64,000 bases of DNA from Variovorax guangxiensis (GTDB lineage: Bacteria > Pseudomonadota > Gammaproteobacteria > Burkholderiales > Burkholderiaceae_C): positions 124,001 through 188,000 of the forward strand of contig NZ_RXFT01000003.1 of NCBI RefSeq assembly GCF_003952165.1. The letters are read 5' to 3'. This document shows, piece by piece, positions 25,401 through 34,258 of the stretch. Position numbers and translations under genes: made by a program. Positions within the stretch are counted from its first letter, which is position 1. The number at the start of each line of letters is the position of its first letter. The notes below the pieces were generated by a model. It saw only the letters and a list, made by a program, of their open reading frames with translations, ran no database searches and was not told where the DNA came from.

Positions 25401-25964
25401 ATGCGCATTCTCGGCATCGACCCCGGCTTGCAGACCACCGGCTTCGGCGTGGTCGACGCGGACGGCCATGCGCTGCGCTACGTGGCCAGCGGCACCATCA
25501 GCACCCGGCACCTGGGCACCGGCAACAACCTGCCGGCGCGCCTGAAGGTGCTGTTCGACGGCATCGCGGAGATCACCGCGCGCTACCAGCCCGACGCGTC
25601 GGCGGTGGAAATCATCTTCGTCAACGTCAACCCGCAGTCCACGCTGCTGCTGGGGCAGGCGCGCGGCGCCTGCGTGACTGCGCTGGTCACCAACAACCTC
25701 TCGGTGGCCGAGTACACCGCGCTGCAGATGAAGAAGGCGGTGGCCGGCCACGGCCAGGCCGCCAAGGCGCAGGTGCAGGAGATGGTGCGTCGCCTGCTCG
25801 ACCTGCCGGGCCTGCCGGGCGCCGACGCGGCGGACGCGCTGGGCATCGCGATCACGCATGCGCAGGTGGGACGTTCGATGGCACGGCTGGCCGAAGCGGC
25901 CGAGGCATCGAAGAGTTCCGCGGCGCTGCCTGCCGGCACCTACCGGCAGGGGCGTTCGCGCTGA
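25401..25964 (+). CDS. ruvC: Holliday junction resolvase RuvC
   Basis: 187 residues. RuvC cleaves Holliday junctions during recombinational repair. It opens [19 protein letters not shown] with the first catalytic Asp; [21 protein letters not shown] carries the catalytic Glu, and the C-terminal [15 protein letters not shown] holds the final Asp pair. The Ala/Ser-rich tail after about residue 160 is longer than in E. coli. ruvA and ruvB are not adjacent. It is convergent with the SHMT-like gene, 19 nt apart. Confidence 0.96.
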   Translation: MRILGIDPGLQTTGFGVVDADGHALRYVASGTISTRHLGTGNNLPARLKVLFDGIAEITARYQPDASAVEIIFVNVNPQSTLLLGQARGACVTALVTNNLSVAEYTALQMKKAVAGHGQAAKAQVQEMVRRLLDLPGLPGADAADALGIAITHAQVGRSMARLAEAAEASKSSAALPAGTYRQGRSR

Positions 25965-25983
25965 GCCGAAGCGGCTGCCTGCG

Positions 25984-27345
25984 TCAGCGCACGATGTAGC
26001 GCAGCTCGCCGAGGCGCTTGCGGCGCTCGCGCACTTCGGCTGCAACCGATGCCGCATCGCCCTCCAGGGCTCGTGCGATCCAGTCAGCGAGCTGGGGCAT
26101 GTCGCCGGGCGTGAAGCCCAGCCGCACGATCTCGGGCACGCCGAGGCGCAGGCCGTTGATGTCGCCTTCCACGGGTGCGATCGGCAGGCCGATGCCGCAG
26201 GCCAGCAGGCCGCCCTTCGCGAGCTTCTTCGCCGCTCGCTGGCCGCCGCCCCATCGCGCGGCCTCCAGCGCGAACTGGTGCGACTGCGTGAAGCCGCGCG
26301 CCTTCGCGAACACGGGCAGCCCCCGCGCATCGAGTTCGCGCGCCAGTGCCTGCGCAGTCTCCCGCATCGCGGCCGCATAAGCGATGCCGTGCACCTTCCA
26401 GTCGAGCAGGCCACGGGCCAATGCCGCCGTGCGGCCCGCATCCGAATTGGCCGTGAGGCCGGGATAGGCGATGGCGTCGATTCGCTCCATCAGCGCCGCG
26501 TCGTTCGACACGATCAGCCCGCCCGCCGGTCCGCCCAGGCTCTTGTAGGTGCTCATGGTGATCGCATGCGCACCCTGCTCCAGCGGCTGCGGCCATGCCT
26601 TGCCGGCCACCATGCCCGAGAGATGCGCCGCGTCGAAGAGCAGCTTCGCGCCCACGCTGTCGGCGATCTCGCGGATCGCGAGCACCGGATGCGGAAACAG
26701 GTTCAGGCTGCCGCCGATGGTGACGAGCTTGGGCTTTGTCTCGCCCACCAGCTTCGCGAGCGCGGCGAGGTCGACCGTGTAGCCGTCGGCATCCACCGGC
26801 GCGGAAACCGGCTTCAGGCCATAGAGCCCAGCGGCGCCCGCCGCATGGTGCGTGACGTGGCCGCCGATGCTGGGCGGCGGCACGACGATGGTGTCGCCGG
26901 GCTGGCAGGTCGCCATGAACACGTAGAGATTCGACAGCGCGCCCGAGCTCACGCGCACCTCGGCGAACTTCGCACCGAACACCTCGGCCGCCAGCTCGGC
27001 GGCGACCACCTCGATGCGCTCGATGGCCTCCAGGCCCATCTCGTACTTGTCGCCCGGATAGCCGAGCGAGGGGCGCGAGCCCAGTCCGCGCGACAGCAGC
27101 GCCTCGGCGGCCGGGTTCATCACGTTGGTGGCGGGGTTGAGGTTCAGGCCGTCGACGTCGTGGATGCGGTGGTTGTCGGCCACCAGCCGTTCGATCTCGG
27201 CGGCCACGCCTGCAGCATCGCGCGAGGCGGCGTCCGCGGCGATGGAAAGCACATGGTCCTCGCTGGCGGCGGGAACCCAGGGGCGGCGTTGCAGGGCGGC
27301 GGCAGGCATGTGGCGGATCTCGCTATGAAAGGGGGATGGCTGCAT
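25984..27345 (-). CDS. SHMT-like PLP-dependent enzyme
   Basis: 453 residues. Fold-type I PLP enzyme of the serine hydroxymethyltransferase family: LNLNPATNVMNPAAEALLSRGLGSRPSLGYPGD at the N-side, KLLFDAAHLSGMVAG, and the PLP lysine in TMSTYKSLGGPAGG. The last differs from the classical SHMT motif THKTLRGPRGG, and overall divergence suggests another activity. Variovorax is known to carry alpha-methylserine aldolase and related SHMT-like enzymes, so an aldolase or hydroxymethyltransferase on a substituted serine is a reasonable guess, not shown. Divergent from a LysR regulator with an 80-nt shared promoter region. ATG 27345 (MQPSPFHSEI) chosen; 27312 (MPAAALQ) is also possible. Confidence 0.82.
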   Translation of the reverse strand: MQPSPFHSEIRHMPAAALQRRPWVPAASEDHVLSIAADAASRDAAGVAAEIERLVADNHRIHDVDGLNLNPATNVMNPAAEALLSRGLGSRPSLGYPGDKYEMGLEAIERIEVVAAELAAEVFGAKFAEVRVSSGALSNLYVFMATCQPGDTIVVPPPSIGGHVTHHAAGAAGLYGLKPVSAPVDADGYTVDLAALAKLVGETKPKLVTIGGSLNLFPHPVLAIREIADSVGAKLLFDAAHLSGMVAGKAWPQPLEQGAHAITMSTYKSLGGPAGGLIVSNDAALMERIDAIAYPGLTANSDAGRTAALARGLLDWKVHGIAYAAAMRETAQALARELDARGLPVFAKARGFTQSHQFALEAARWGGGQRAAKKLAKGGLLACGIGLPIAPVEGDINGLRLGVPEIVRLGFTPGDMPQLADWIARALEGDAASVAAEVRERRKRLGELRYIVR

Positions 27346-27365
27346 CGTCGCCTGCCCTCGCCGAC

Positions 27366-27390
27366 GGGGCAAACCGGATAATCTGGCCCC
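27366..27390. promoter_or_regulatory. Candidate LysR operator between SHMT-like gene and regulator
   Basis: GGGGC at 27366-27370 and GCCCC at 27386-27390 flank an imperfect palindrome CCGGATAATCTGG (27374-27386), near the centre of the 80-nt divergent promoter region. Position and dyad symmetry suit a LysR-type binding site controlling both genes. No classical T-N11-A core was confirmed. Confidence 0.4.
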
Positions 27391-27425
27391 GAGCCGTAGA
27401 AAAACTTGGCCTGAAGGATCTGCCC

Positions 27426-28385
27426 ATGCCGCTCGCACCACCCCGCCCACGCCTGCCGCCGCACACCGCGGTGCGCGCCTTCGAGGCGGCGGCGCGCCAT
27501 GGCAGCTTCGCGCGCGCGGCAGAAGAACTCTTCGTCACGCCGGCGGCCATCGCGCAGCAGATCAAGGCGCTGGAGACATGGGCCGGCGGCGCGCTCTTCG
27601 AGCGGCACAGCCAGGGCATCCGCCTCAGCGCGCACGGGCGGCGCGCCCTGCCGGCCCTCAGCGCGGCGGTCGACCAGCTCGGCCTGGCCGTGCAGGCACT
27701 GCGCCACGAGACCCAGACCGCCGCGCGCCGCAGCACGCTGCAGGTGGCTGCGCTGCCGGCAGTTGCGCAGCTGTGGCTGTCACCGCGCCTGTCGCGGCTG
27801 AAGGCGGAGCTGCCCGGCGTGCAGGTGTCGGTGACGGCACTCGAGCAGCCACCGAACTTCCGCCGCGAGCCCTTCGATCTGGGGCTGTTCTATGCGCGCG
27901 CCGGCGAACGCATCGAGACTGCGGCAGGCGCGCAGGCGATCCCGCTGGTGCGCGACCGACTGCTGCCCGTGTGCAGTCCGGGCCTGCGCGAGCCCCTGCC
28001 CAGCGGCCGTCCACGCGCACTCGAAGATCTGACAGAGCTGCTGCAGCGCAGCGGCGGACTGCACGACACCGTCTGGCGCGACGACTGGCAGCGCTGGCTG
28101 CAGGCCGTGAAGCCCGGCACCATGGCGGCAGAAGCCGAAGCGCTCGCGGCAGGGCCGGACTTCTCGCTCTACAGCCTTGCGCTCCAGGCCGCAGTGGATG
28201 GCGAAGGCGTGCTGATGGGCCGCGAGCGACTCGTCGCACCGCTGCTGGCTCAAGGCAAGCTGCATGCGCCCTGGGGGCGGCCGAAAGCGCTGGGGGATAC
28301 GGTGATGCTGCTGGTGCCTGCGCACCGCAAGGGGCCGCTGCTCGCGCGGCAGGTGCAGGCATTGCAGGCGCTGGCAGCGGGCTGA
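27426..28385 (+). CDS. LysR family transcriptional regulator (GcvA-like)
   Basis: 319 residues. The N-terminal winged helix-turn-helix PPHTAVRAFEAAARHGSFARAA...VTPAAIAQQIKALE is typical of the GcvA branch of LysR proteins. A periplasmic-binding-like effector domain follows (about 95-305). GAAGGA lies about 8 nt before the ATG. Divergent from the SHMT-like gene, so it probably controls that gene and itself; GcvA homologues respond to glycine or purines, and a serine/glycine-type ligand would fit the neighbour, which is inference. Confidence 0.88.
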   Translation: MPLAPPRPRLPPHTAVRAFEAAARHGSFARAAEELFVTPAAIAQQIKALETWAGGALFERHSQGIRLSAHGRRALPALSAAVDQLGLAVQALRHETQTAARRSTLQVAALPAVAQLWLSPRLSRLKAELPGVQVSVTALEQPPNFRREPFDLGLFYARAGERIETAAGAQAIPLVRDRLLPVCSPGLREPLPSGRPRALEDLTELLQRSGGLHDTVWRDDWQRWLQAVKPGTMAAEAEALAAGPDFSLYSLALQAAVDGEGVLMGRERLVAPLLAQGKLHAPWGRPKALGDTVMLLVPAHRKGPLLARQVQALQALAAG

Positions 28386-28410
28386 AAGCCTGCTATCGGG
28401 ATAGCCGGCT

Positions 28411-28587
28411 CTACGCCACCCGCTCCGCGATCAGCACGGCGAAGAAGCCGAATGCCGCCAGCAACGTCCACTTCAGCACGATCCAGCCGATGCGCCGGTA
28501 CTTGACCTGCCCCGTACCCGCGTAGAACGCGAAGCACACGCCGGCCACCAGCAGAAGCAGCAGGATGGCCCAGCGGAACAGCAGCAT
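28411..28587 (-). CDS. Small two-helix membrane protein
   Basis: 58 residues, ATG 28587 to TAG 28411. It starts MLLFRWAILLLLLVAGVCFA and ends FGFFAVLIAERVA. Two hydrophobic helices (about 4-22 and 38-55) are joined by a positively charged loop (KYRRIGW). It lies 18 nt downstream of the lpxC stop on the same strand and reads as a genuine small gene. Function unknown. No strong ribosome binding site, so coupling to lpxC is possible. Confidence 0.65.
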   Translation of the reverse strand: MLLFRWAILLLLLVAGVCFAFYAGTGQVKYRRIGWIVLKWTLLAAFGFFAVLIAERVA

Positions 28588-28605
28588 GTGAGAGGAACGA
28601 GCGGC

Positions 28606-29529
28606 CTACCAGGCCCGCGCGACTTCGCCGAAACCGCGCGGGGCGCGCTTCTCGTCCTCGAAGGTCACGACCTCGTATGCGTCGCTGTGCGAGAGCAGCT
28701 CGCGCAGCAGCTTGTTGTTGAGCGCATGGCCCGAGCGGAAGGCGGTATACGCGGCCAGGAGCGGCTTGCCGATGATGTACAGGTCGCCCATCGCGTCGAG
28801 GATCTTGTGCTTCACGAACTCGTCGTCGTAGCGCAATCCGCCTTCGTTCAGCACCTTGGTATCGTCCATCACGATGGCGTTGTCGAGGCCGCCGCCGAGC
28901 GCGAGGCCCTTGCTGCGCATGTACTCGACTTCCTTCGTGAAGCCGAAGGTGCGGGCGCGCGCGATGTCGCGGCTGTAGGAGCCGGTGCCCAGGTCGAACT
29001 CCACGCGCTGGCCGGTGGAATTGACGACGCGGTGGTCGAAGTCGATCTCGAAGCTCAGCTTGTAGCCGTGGTAGGGCTCCAGGCTCGCCCACTTCTCGTT
29101 GGCGCCCTCGCCTTCGCGCACCTCGACCTTGCGGGTCACGCGGATGAAGCGGCGCGGCGCCTTCTGCAGCGCGATGCCCGCGCTCTGCAACAGGAACACG
29201 AACGAGGAAGCCGATCCGTCGAGGATCGGCACTTCGTCGGCCGTGATGTCGATGTAGAGGTTGTCGATGCCCAGGCCCGCGCAGGCCGACATGATGTGCT
29301 CGACGGTCTGCACTTTCGCGCCGCCGGTGGAGACCGTGGACGCCAGGCGCGTGTCGGTGACCGACTCGGCCGTCATGCGGATCTCGGCCGGCTCGGGCAG
29401 GTCGACGCGGCGGAACACGATGCCCGTGTCGGCCGGTGCCGGCCGCAGCGTCAGCTCCACGCGCTGGCCGCTGTGAAGCCCCACGCCCACGGCGCGGCTG
29501 ATGGACTTGAGGGTTCGTTGTTGCAGCAC
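28606..29529 (-). CDS. lpxC: UDP-3-O-acyl-N-acetylglucosamine deacetylase
   Basis: 307 residues from a GTG at 29529, matching the family length of about 305; no in-frame ATG gives a sensible N-terminus. LpxC is the committed zinc-dependent step of lipid A synthesis. It opens [20 protein letters not shown]. Zinc ligands lie in [15 protein letters not shown] and in the [10 protein letters not shown] motif, and the catalytic His is in FRSGHALNN. It follows ftsZ as in most proteobacteria but is separated by a 320-nt repeat-bearing gap. Confidence 0.95.
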   Translation of the reverse strand: MLQQRTLKSISRAVGVGLHSGQRVELTLRPAPADTGIVFRRVDLPEPAEIRMTAESVTDTRLASTVSTGGAKVQTVEHIMSACAGLGIDNLYIDITADEVPILDGSASSFVFLLQSAGIALQKAPRRFIRVTRKVEVREGEGANEKWASLEPYHGYKLSFEIDFDHRVVNSTGQRVEFDLGTGSYSRDIARARTFGFTKEVEYMRSKGLALGGGLDNAIVMDDTKVLNEGGLRYDDEFVKHKILDAMGDLYIIGKPLLAAYTAFRSGHALNNKLLRELLSHSDAYEVVTFEDEKRAPRGFGEVARAW

Positions 29530-29631
29530 GGCCGGGATTTTAGGCGCGCGACGGGCGTGGCGGCCTATGCCCCTCGCTATGGCACCGATAGACATGGGTT
29601 CTATGCAATTCCTTCGAATTGGCCCGAAATG

Positions 29632-29730
29632 GACGCAAAGGGCACGAGGCGAGCGCAGCGCGTAGAGCCAGCGGACGTCCCTTTCGGGTCGTCCCTTGTG
29701 CCCCTTGCGCTCCCTCGTGCCCTCTGCGTC
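29632..29730. repeat. Long imperfect inverted repeat between ftsZ and lpxC
   Basis: Arms GACGCAAAGGGCACGAGGCG (from 29632) and TCCCTCGTGCCCTCTGCGTC (to 29730) pair imperfectly, enclosing a further smaller dyad around GGACGTCCC. Transcribed from either strand it would form an extended hairpin of about 100 nt. Together with repeat copy 3 it fills most of the ftsZ-lpxC gap and could terminate or attenuate transcription into lpxC, or protect the 3' end of the ftsZ message. No gene is seen in 29530-29850. Confidence 0.6.
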
Positions 29731-29745
29731 TGGCTGGTCCCTTCG

Positions 29746-29841
29746 CGAAACACCGAGGAACCGGCTTTGCCGGGCCTCAGGTGTTGCCCCCCGGCAGGGG
29801 GGTTGGCGAAGCGACACGAAGTGCGCGCAGCCTGGGGGGGC
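29746..29841 (+). repeat. Interspersed intergenic repeat, copy 3
   Basis: Same orientation as copy 1: ACACCGAGGAACCGGCTTTG, then the C-run/G-run hairpin around CCCCCGGCAGGGGGG, CGACACGAAGTGCGCGC and AGCCTGGGGG. It ends about 9 nt before the ftsZ stop codon on the opposite strand. Confidence 0.75.
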
Positions 29842-29850
29842 GAGCGAGGT

Positions 29851-31065
29851 TCAATCAGCTTGGCGGCGCAGGAACGCGGGAATCTCGAAGTCGTCCATGC
29901 CGCCCGAGGACAGCGCGTCCACCTTCGCGGCGGCCATCGTGCGGTTGGTGCGCCACACGCTGGGAACGGCCATGCCGTCGTAGTTGGGCTGGCTGCCGCC
30001 CGTGCCGCCGGCGTGACCCACGCCACCGAGCGTCGGCACGGTGAACGGGATGTTGTCGGTGCCGGTGCGGATGACTTCCAGCGTCGGCTGCTGACGGCGA
30101 GCGTCGGGACGCGACAGGCCGGTGGCCACAACGGTCACGCGCATCTCGTCGCCCAGGCTGTCGTCGTAGGCAGCGCCGTAGATCACGTGCGCGTCCGGCG
30201 AGGCGTAGGCGCGGATGGTGTTCATCGCCAGCTTCGACTCGTTCAGCTTCAGCGAGCTCTTCGATGCCGTCACCAGCACTAGCACGCCCTTTGCGCCCGA
30301 GAGGTCGATGCCTTCGAGCAGCGGGCAGGCCACGGCCTGCTCGGCTGCGATGCGCGCGCGGTCGGGACCGGCTGCGGCAGCGGTGCCCATCATGGCCTTG
30401 CCGGGCTCGCCCATCACGGTGCGCACGTCTTCGAAGTCGACGTTCACGCCGCCGTACTCGTTGATGATTTCCGAGATGCCTCCCACGGCGTTCTTCAGCA
30501 CGTCGTTGGCCTGAGCGAAGGCTTCGTCCTGCGTGACGTCCTCGCCCAGCACGTCGAGCAGCTTCTCGTTGAGCACGACGATCAGCGAGTCGACGTTGGC
30601 TTCGAGCTCGGCCAGGCCGGCGTCGGCGTTGGTCATGCGGCGCCCGCCTTCCCAGTCGAAGGGCTTGGTCACCACGCCCACGGTGAGGATGCCCATTTCC
30701 TTCGCCACGCGCGCGATCACGGGAGCGGCGCCGGTGCCGGTGCCGCCGCCCATGCCGGCCGTGATGAACAGCATGTGCGCGCCGTCGATGGCGGCGCGGA
30801 TGTCGTCCACCGCGGCCTCGGCCGCGTCACGGCCCTTCTCGGGCTTGCTGCCGGCGCCCAGGCCGCTGGTGCCCAGCTGGATGATCTTGTGTGCGTTGCT
30901 GCGCTGCAGGGCCTGCGCGTCGGTGTTCGCGCAGACGAACTGAACGCCCTGCACGCCACGCTCCATCATGTGGGCGACCGCATTGCCGCCGCCACCGCCG
31001 ACACCGATCACCTTGATCTGCGTGCCCTGGTTGAACTCTTCGACTTCGATCATTTCGATGGTCAT
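29851..31065 (-). CDS. ftsZ: Cell division protein FtsZ
   Basis: 404 residues. Tubulin-like GTPase that forms the division ring. GTP-binding signature GMGGGTGTGAAPVIA; N-terminal IKVIGVGGGGGNAVAHM; synergy-loop region intact. After a variable linker the conserved C-terminal peptide DDFEIPAFLRRQAD, the docking site for FtsA, ZipA and others, is present. It is the last division gene of the dcw cluster, 170 nt downstream of ftsA. Confidence 0.97.
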   Translation of the reverse strand: MTIEMIEVEEFNQGTQIKVIGVGGGGGNAVAHMMERGVQGVQFVCANTDAQALQRSNAHKIIQLGTSGLGAGSKPEKGRDAAEAAVDDIRAAIDGAHMLFITAGMGGGTGTGAAPVIARVAKEMGILTVGVVTKPFDWEGGRRMTNADAGLAELEANVDSLIVVLNEKLLDVLGEDVTQDEAFAQANDVLKNAVGGISEIINEYGGVNVDFEDVRTVMGEPGKAMMGTAAAAGPDRARIAAEQAVACPLLEGIDLSGAKGVLVLVTASKSSLKLNESKLAMNTIRAYASPDAHVIYGAAYDDSLGDEMRVTVVATGLSRPDARRQQPTLEVIRTGTDNIPFTVPTLGGVGHAGGTGGSQPNYDGMAVPSVWRTNRTMAAAKVDALSSGGMDDFEIPAFLRRQAD

Positions 31066-31235
31066 TTTTAACTCCTTGAATCTTGCAGTTGCCGTTATGT
31101 GTCTGTGAATATTTCTTGTGTACTGACGGGATCAACGATGAGACCGTCGCGATGGTGGACCTGTTCGTCGCCATCGCTCGTTGAAATGCATGGGAGGGCT
31201 GCCACGCGCGAGCCAGAGTGGAGACTTGATCATGG

Positions 31236-32465
31236 CTAGAAATTCCCCACGATGAAGTCCTTGAAACGTCCGAATGCAGTCTTTACCGACCCATTCTTCT
31301 GCGCGACCTTGAAGCCGCGCATGCGCGCGAAGCGTGCTTCCTCCAGCAGGCCCATCACCGTCGCGGCGCGGGGCTGCGCGACCATGTCCGACAGCGCGCT
31401 CGAGTACTTCGGGATGCCGCGGCGCACGGGCTTGAGGAAGATGTCCTCTCCGAGTTCCACCATGCCCGGCATCACGGCGCTGCCGCCCGTGAGCACCACG
31501 CCCGACGAGAGCACCTCTTCGTAGCCCGACTCGCGCACCACCTGCTGCACCAGCGAGAAGATCTCCTCGATGCGCGGCTCGATCACGCCGGCCAGCGCCT
31601 GCTTGCTCAGCATGCGCGGGCCGCGGTCGCCCAGGCCCGGCACTTCCACCTGCGTCTCGGGGTCGGCCAGCAATTGCTTGGCGAAGCCGTTCTCGACCTT
31701 GATGTCTTCCGCGTCCTTCGTCGGAGTGCGCAGCGCCATCGCGATGTCGCTGGTGATGAGGTCGCCCGCGATCGGGATCACCGCCGTGTGGCGGATCGCA
31801 CCGTTGGTGAAGATCGCCACGTCCGTCGTGCCCGCGCCGATGTCCACCAGCACCACGCCCAGCTCGCGCTCGTCTTCCGTCAGCACCGCCTGGCTGGAGG
31901 CCAGCGGGTTCAGCATCAGCTGGTCGACTTCCAGGCCGCAGCGGCGCACGCACTTGATGATGTTCTCGGCCGCGCTCTGCGCGCCGGTCACGATGTGCAC
32001 CTTGGCCTCCAGGCGCATGCCGCTCATGCCGATCGGCTCCTTCACGTCCTGGCCGTCGATCACGAACTCCTGCGGCTCCACCAGCAGCAGGCGCTGGTCG
32101 CTGGAGATGTTGATGGCGCGTGCCGTCTCCACCACGCGGGCCACGTCGGCGGGCGTCACTTCCTTGTCCTTCACCGCCACCATGCCGCTGGAGTTGATGC
32201 CGCGGATGTGGCTGCCGGTGATGCCGGTGTAGACGCGGCTGATCTTGCAGTCGGCCATCAGCTCGGCCTCTTTCAGCGCCTGCTGGATGCTCTGCACGGT
32301 GGCGTCGATGTTCACCACCACGCCGCGCTTCAGGCCGTTGCTCGGCGCGATGCCCAGGCCGGCCAGCTTGAGCTCGCCGCCGGGCAGCACCTCGGCCACG
32401 ACCACCATCACCTTGGCGGTGCCGATGTCGAGTCCTACGACCAGGTCTTTGTATTCTTTGGGCAT
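31236..32465 (-). CDS. ftsA: Cell division protein FtsA
   Basis: 409 residues. Actin-like ATPase that tethers FtsZ to the membrane. Phosphate-1 motif LVVGLDIGTAKVMVVVAEV, phosphate-2 VVLVDIGAGTTDVAIF, adenosine motif GVVLTGGSAVMPGM. The C-terminal amphipathic membrane-targeting helix TAFGRFKDFIVGNF is present. 30 nt downstream of ftsQ. Confidence 0.97.
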   Translation of the reverse strand: MPKEYKDLVVGLDIGTAKVMVVVAEVLPGGELKLAGLGIAPSNGLKRGVVVNIDATVQSIQQALKEAELMADCKISRVYTGITGSHIRGINSSGMVAVKDKEVTPADVARVVETARAINISSDQRLLLVEPQEFVIDGQDVKEPIGMSGMRLEAKVHIVTGAQSAAENIIKCVRRCGLEVDQLMLNPLASSQAVLTEDERELGVVLVDIGAGTTDVAIFTNGAIRHTAVIPIAGDLITSDIAMALRTPTKDAEDIKVENGFAKQLLADPETQVEVPGLGDRGPRMLSKQALAGVIEPRIEEIFSLVQQVVRESGYEEVLSSGVVLTGGSAVMPGMVELGEDIFLKPVRRGIPKYSSALSDMVAQPRAATVMGLLEEARFARMRGFKVAQKNGSVKTAFGRFKDFIVGNF

Positions 32466-32495
32466 TGGGATATGTCCTCGATTCCTCGGTATTCG

Positions 32496-33284
32496 CTACT
32501 TGATTTTTCTTGGGGCCTCGGGCGAGACCGTGGTGACGCCGCGCAGGCGCAGGGCATACGCGTCGTTGTGGCGCAGGTCCGCGCCTTCGACGTCGGCCAT
32601 GGTGCGGCGGTACTGGCCCGCGACCTGGGTCACGGTCTTCAGGAAGCGCTGCAGGCGGGCCGTCACCTCTTCGCTCTGGCCGCGGCCGAGCTCGATCTCG
32701 GCGCCGCTGTCGAGCACCACCTTCCAGCTGCCGCGGCTCGACAGCGTGAGCTCGTCGATCCCCAGGTCGTAGGGCTGGAACTGCGGCTGCAGCACGCGGT
32801 ACATGCCCAGCACCTGGCCGGCCTGCTCGATCGGGCCGTCCAGGCGCGGCAGGTTGTCGTCCACCTCGGCCACGTTGGCCTCGAACACGTCGCCGAAGCC
32901 GTTGATCAGCTTCGAGCCCGCCTCGTCGCCCCAGTTGGCCACCGGCACCTGCTCGGTCAGCGTCACGCGCAGCTTGTTCGGGAACTCGCGGCGCACCACC
33001 GCGCTGCGCACCCACGGCACCGACTCGAAGGCCGCGCGCGCGCGGGCCAGGTCGATGGTGAAGAAGTTGCCCGACAGCTGCGGCGCGACGTTGGCGCGCA
33101 GCGTGACCGCGTTGTTGTGCGTGACCTCGCCGTCCACCTTGATGCCGGCGATCGGGAAGAAAGGCTGGCGCAGCACCCACCACGCGCCCGCGGCAAGCAG
33201 CATGAGCGCCACCGCCGCGAACGCAAGGTTGGCGACGATGTTCATGAGCTTGACGTCGAAGGGCGCTGGAATGCTGTCGGCCAT
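32496..33284 (-). CDS. ftsQ: Cell division protein FtsQ
   Basis: 262 residues from ATG 33284. A short cytoplasmic tail and one transmembrane helix (about 15-37) precede a POTRA domain (FFPIAGIKVDGEVTHNNAVTL onward) and the beta domain that binds FtsB/FtsL. FtsQ couples the divisome to septal peptidoglycan synthesis. Starts 2 nt after the ddlB stop (TAG CC ATG). Confidence 0.94.
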   Translation of the reverse strand: MADSIPAPFDVKLMNIVANLAFAAVALMLLAAGAWWVLRQPFFPIAGIKVDGEVTHNNAVTLRANVAPQLSGNFFTIDLARARAAFESVPWVRSAVVRREFPNKLRVTLTEQVPVANWGDEAGSKLINGFGDVFEANVAEVDDNLPRLDGPIEQAGQVLGMYRVLQPQFQPYDLGIDELTLSSRGSWKVVLDSGAEIELGRGQSEEVTARLQRFLKTVTQVAGQYRRTMADVEGADLRHNDAYALRLRGVTTVSPEAPRKIK

Positions 33285-33286
33285 GG

Positions 33287-34258
33287 CTATAGCGAGCCTC
33301 CCGTCGCGTCCAGCGTGGCGGAAGCCAGCACCCGCAGGCACAGCTCCTCGTACGCGATGCCCGCGGCGCGGGCGGACATCGGCACCAGCGAATGGCTGGT
33401 CATGCCGGGCGAGGTGTTCATCTCCAGCAGGAAGGGCTTGCGGTCGCTCGCGCGGATCATCACGTCGGCGCGGCCCCAGCCGCGGCAGCCGAGCGTGCGG
33501 TAGGCGGCCAGCGTGATGCGCTGGATCTCGTGCTCCTCGGCCTCGGGCAGGCCGCTCGGGCACTGGTACTTCACGTCGTCGGTGAAGTACTTGTTCTGGT
33601 AGTCGTAGGCGCCCTCGGGCGCGGCGATGCGCACCACCGGCAGCGCGCGCGCGTCGAGACCGTGGCCGAGCACGGCGCAGGTCACTTCCTCGCCCTCGAT
33701 GAATTCCTCGCACAGCACGTCGGCGTCGTACCTCGCCGACAGCGCCACCGCCTCCTGCATCTCTGAATAGCCTTGCACCTTGGTCACGCCGATGGACGAG
33801 CCCTCGCGCGGTGGCTTCACGATCAGCGGCAGGCCGAGCACATCGGGCACCGCCCTGACCTGCTCGCGGCTTTGCTGGTCGAAGGCCAGGCGCACGTACT
33901 TGGGCGTGGGCAGGCCGTCGGCCTGCCAGATGCGCTTGGTCATGACCTTGTCCATCGCCACGCTCGAGGCCATCACGCCAGAGCCGGTGTAGGGAATGCC
34001 GAGCAGCTCGAGCGCGCCCTGCACGGTGCCGTCCTCGCCGTGGCGGCCGTGCAGCGCGACGAAGCAGCGCGCGAAGCCTTCGCTCCTGAGCTCCGACAGG
34101 TCGCGCTGCGACGGGTCGAAGGCATGCGCGTCCACGCCGCGCGAGCGCAGCGCCTCGAGCACGCCGGTGCCCGACATCAGGGAGATCTCGCGCTCGGCGG
34201 AACTGCCGCCGAAGAGCACGGCGACCTTGCCGAAGAGTTTGGGGTCCTGGAGGCTCAT
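33287..34258 (-). CDS. ddlB: D-alanine--D-alanine ligase B
   Basis: 323 residues. ATP-grasp ligase making the D-Ala-D-Ala dipeptide for peptidoglycan. [55 protein letters not shown] and [16 protein letters not shown] are family signatures. The ATG overlaps the murC stop (ATGA). Confidence 0.96.
   Translation of the reverse strand: MSLQDPKLFGKVAVLFGGSSAEREISLMSGTGVLEALRSRGVDAHAFDPSQRDLSELRSEGFARCFVALHGRHGEDGTVQGALELLGIPYTGSGVMASSVAMDKVMTKRIWQADGLPTPKYVRLAFDQQSREQVRAVPDVLGLPLIVKPPREGSSIGVTKVQGYSEMQEAVALSARYDADVLCEEFIEGEEVTCAVLGHGLDARALPVVRIAAPEGAYDYQNKYFTDDVKYQCPSGLPEAEEHEIQRITLAAYRTLGCRGWGRADVMIRASDRKPFLLEMNTSPGMTSHSLVPMSARAAGIAYEELCLRVLASATLDATGGSL

Noticed and set aside
25251..26441. Extension of the TPR gene through ruvC and the SHMT-like gene
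   Set aside because: Low-quality reading antisense to ruvC; a ribosome binding site and protein-like start exist at 25250.
31132..33183. 683-codon minus-strand frame overlapping ftsA and ftsQ
   Set aside because: Arg/Gly/Ala-rich shadow frame; ftsA and ftsQ in other frames have all family motifs.
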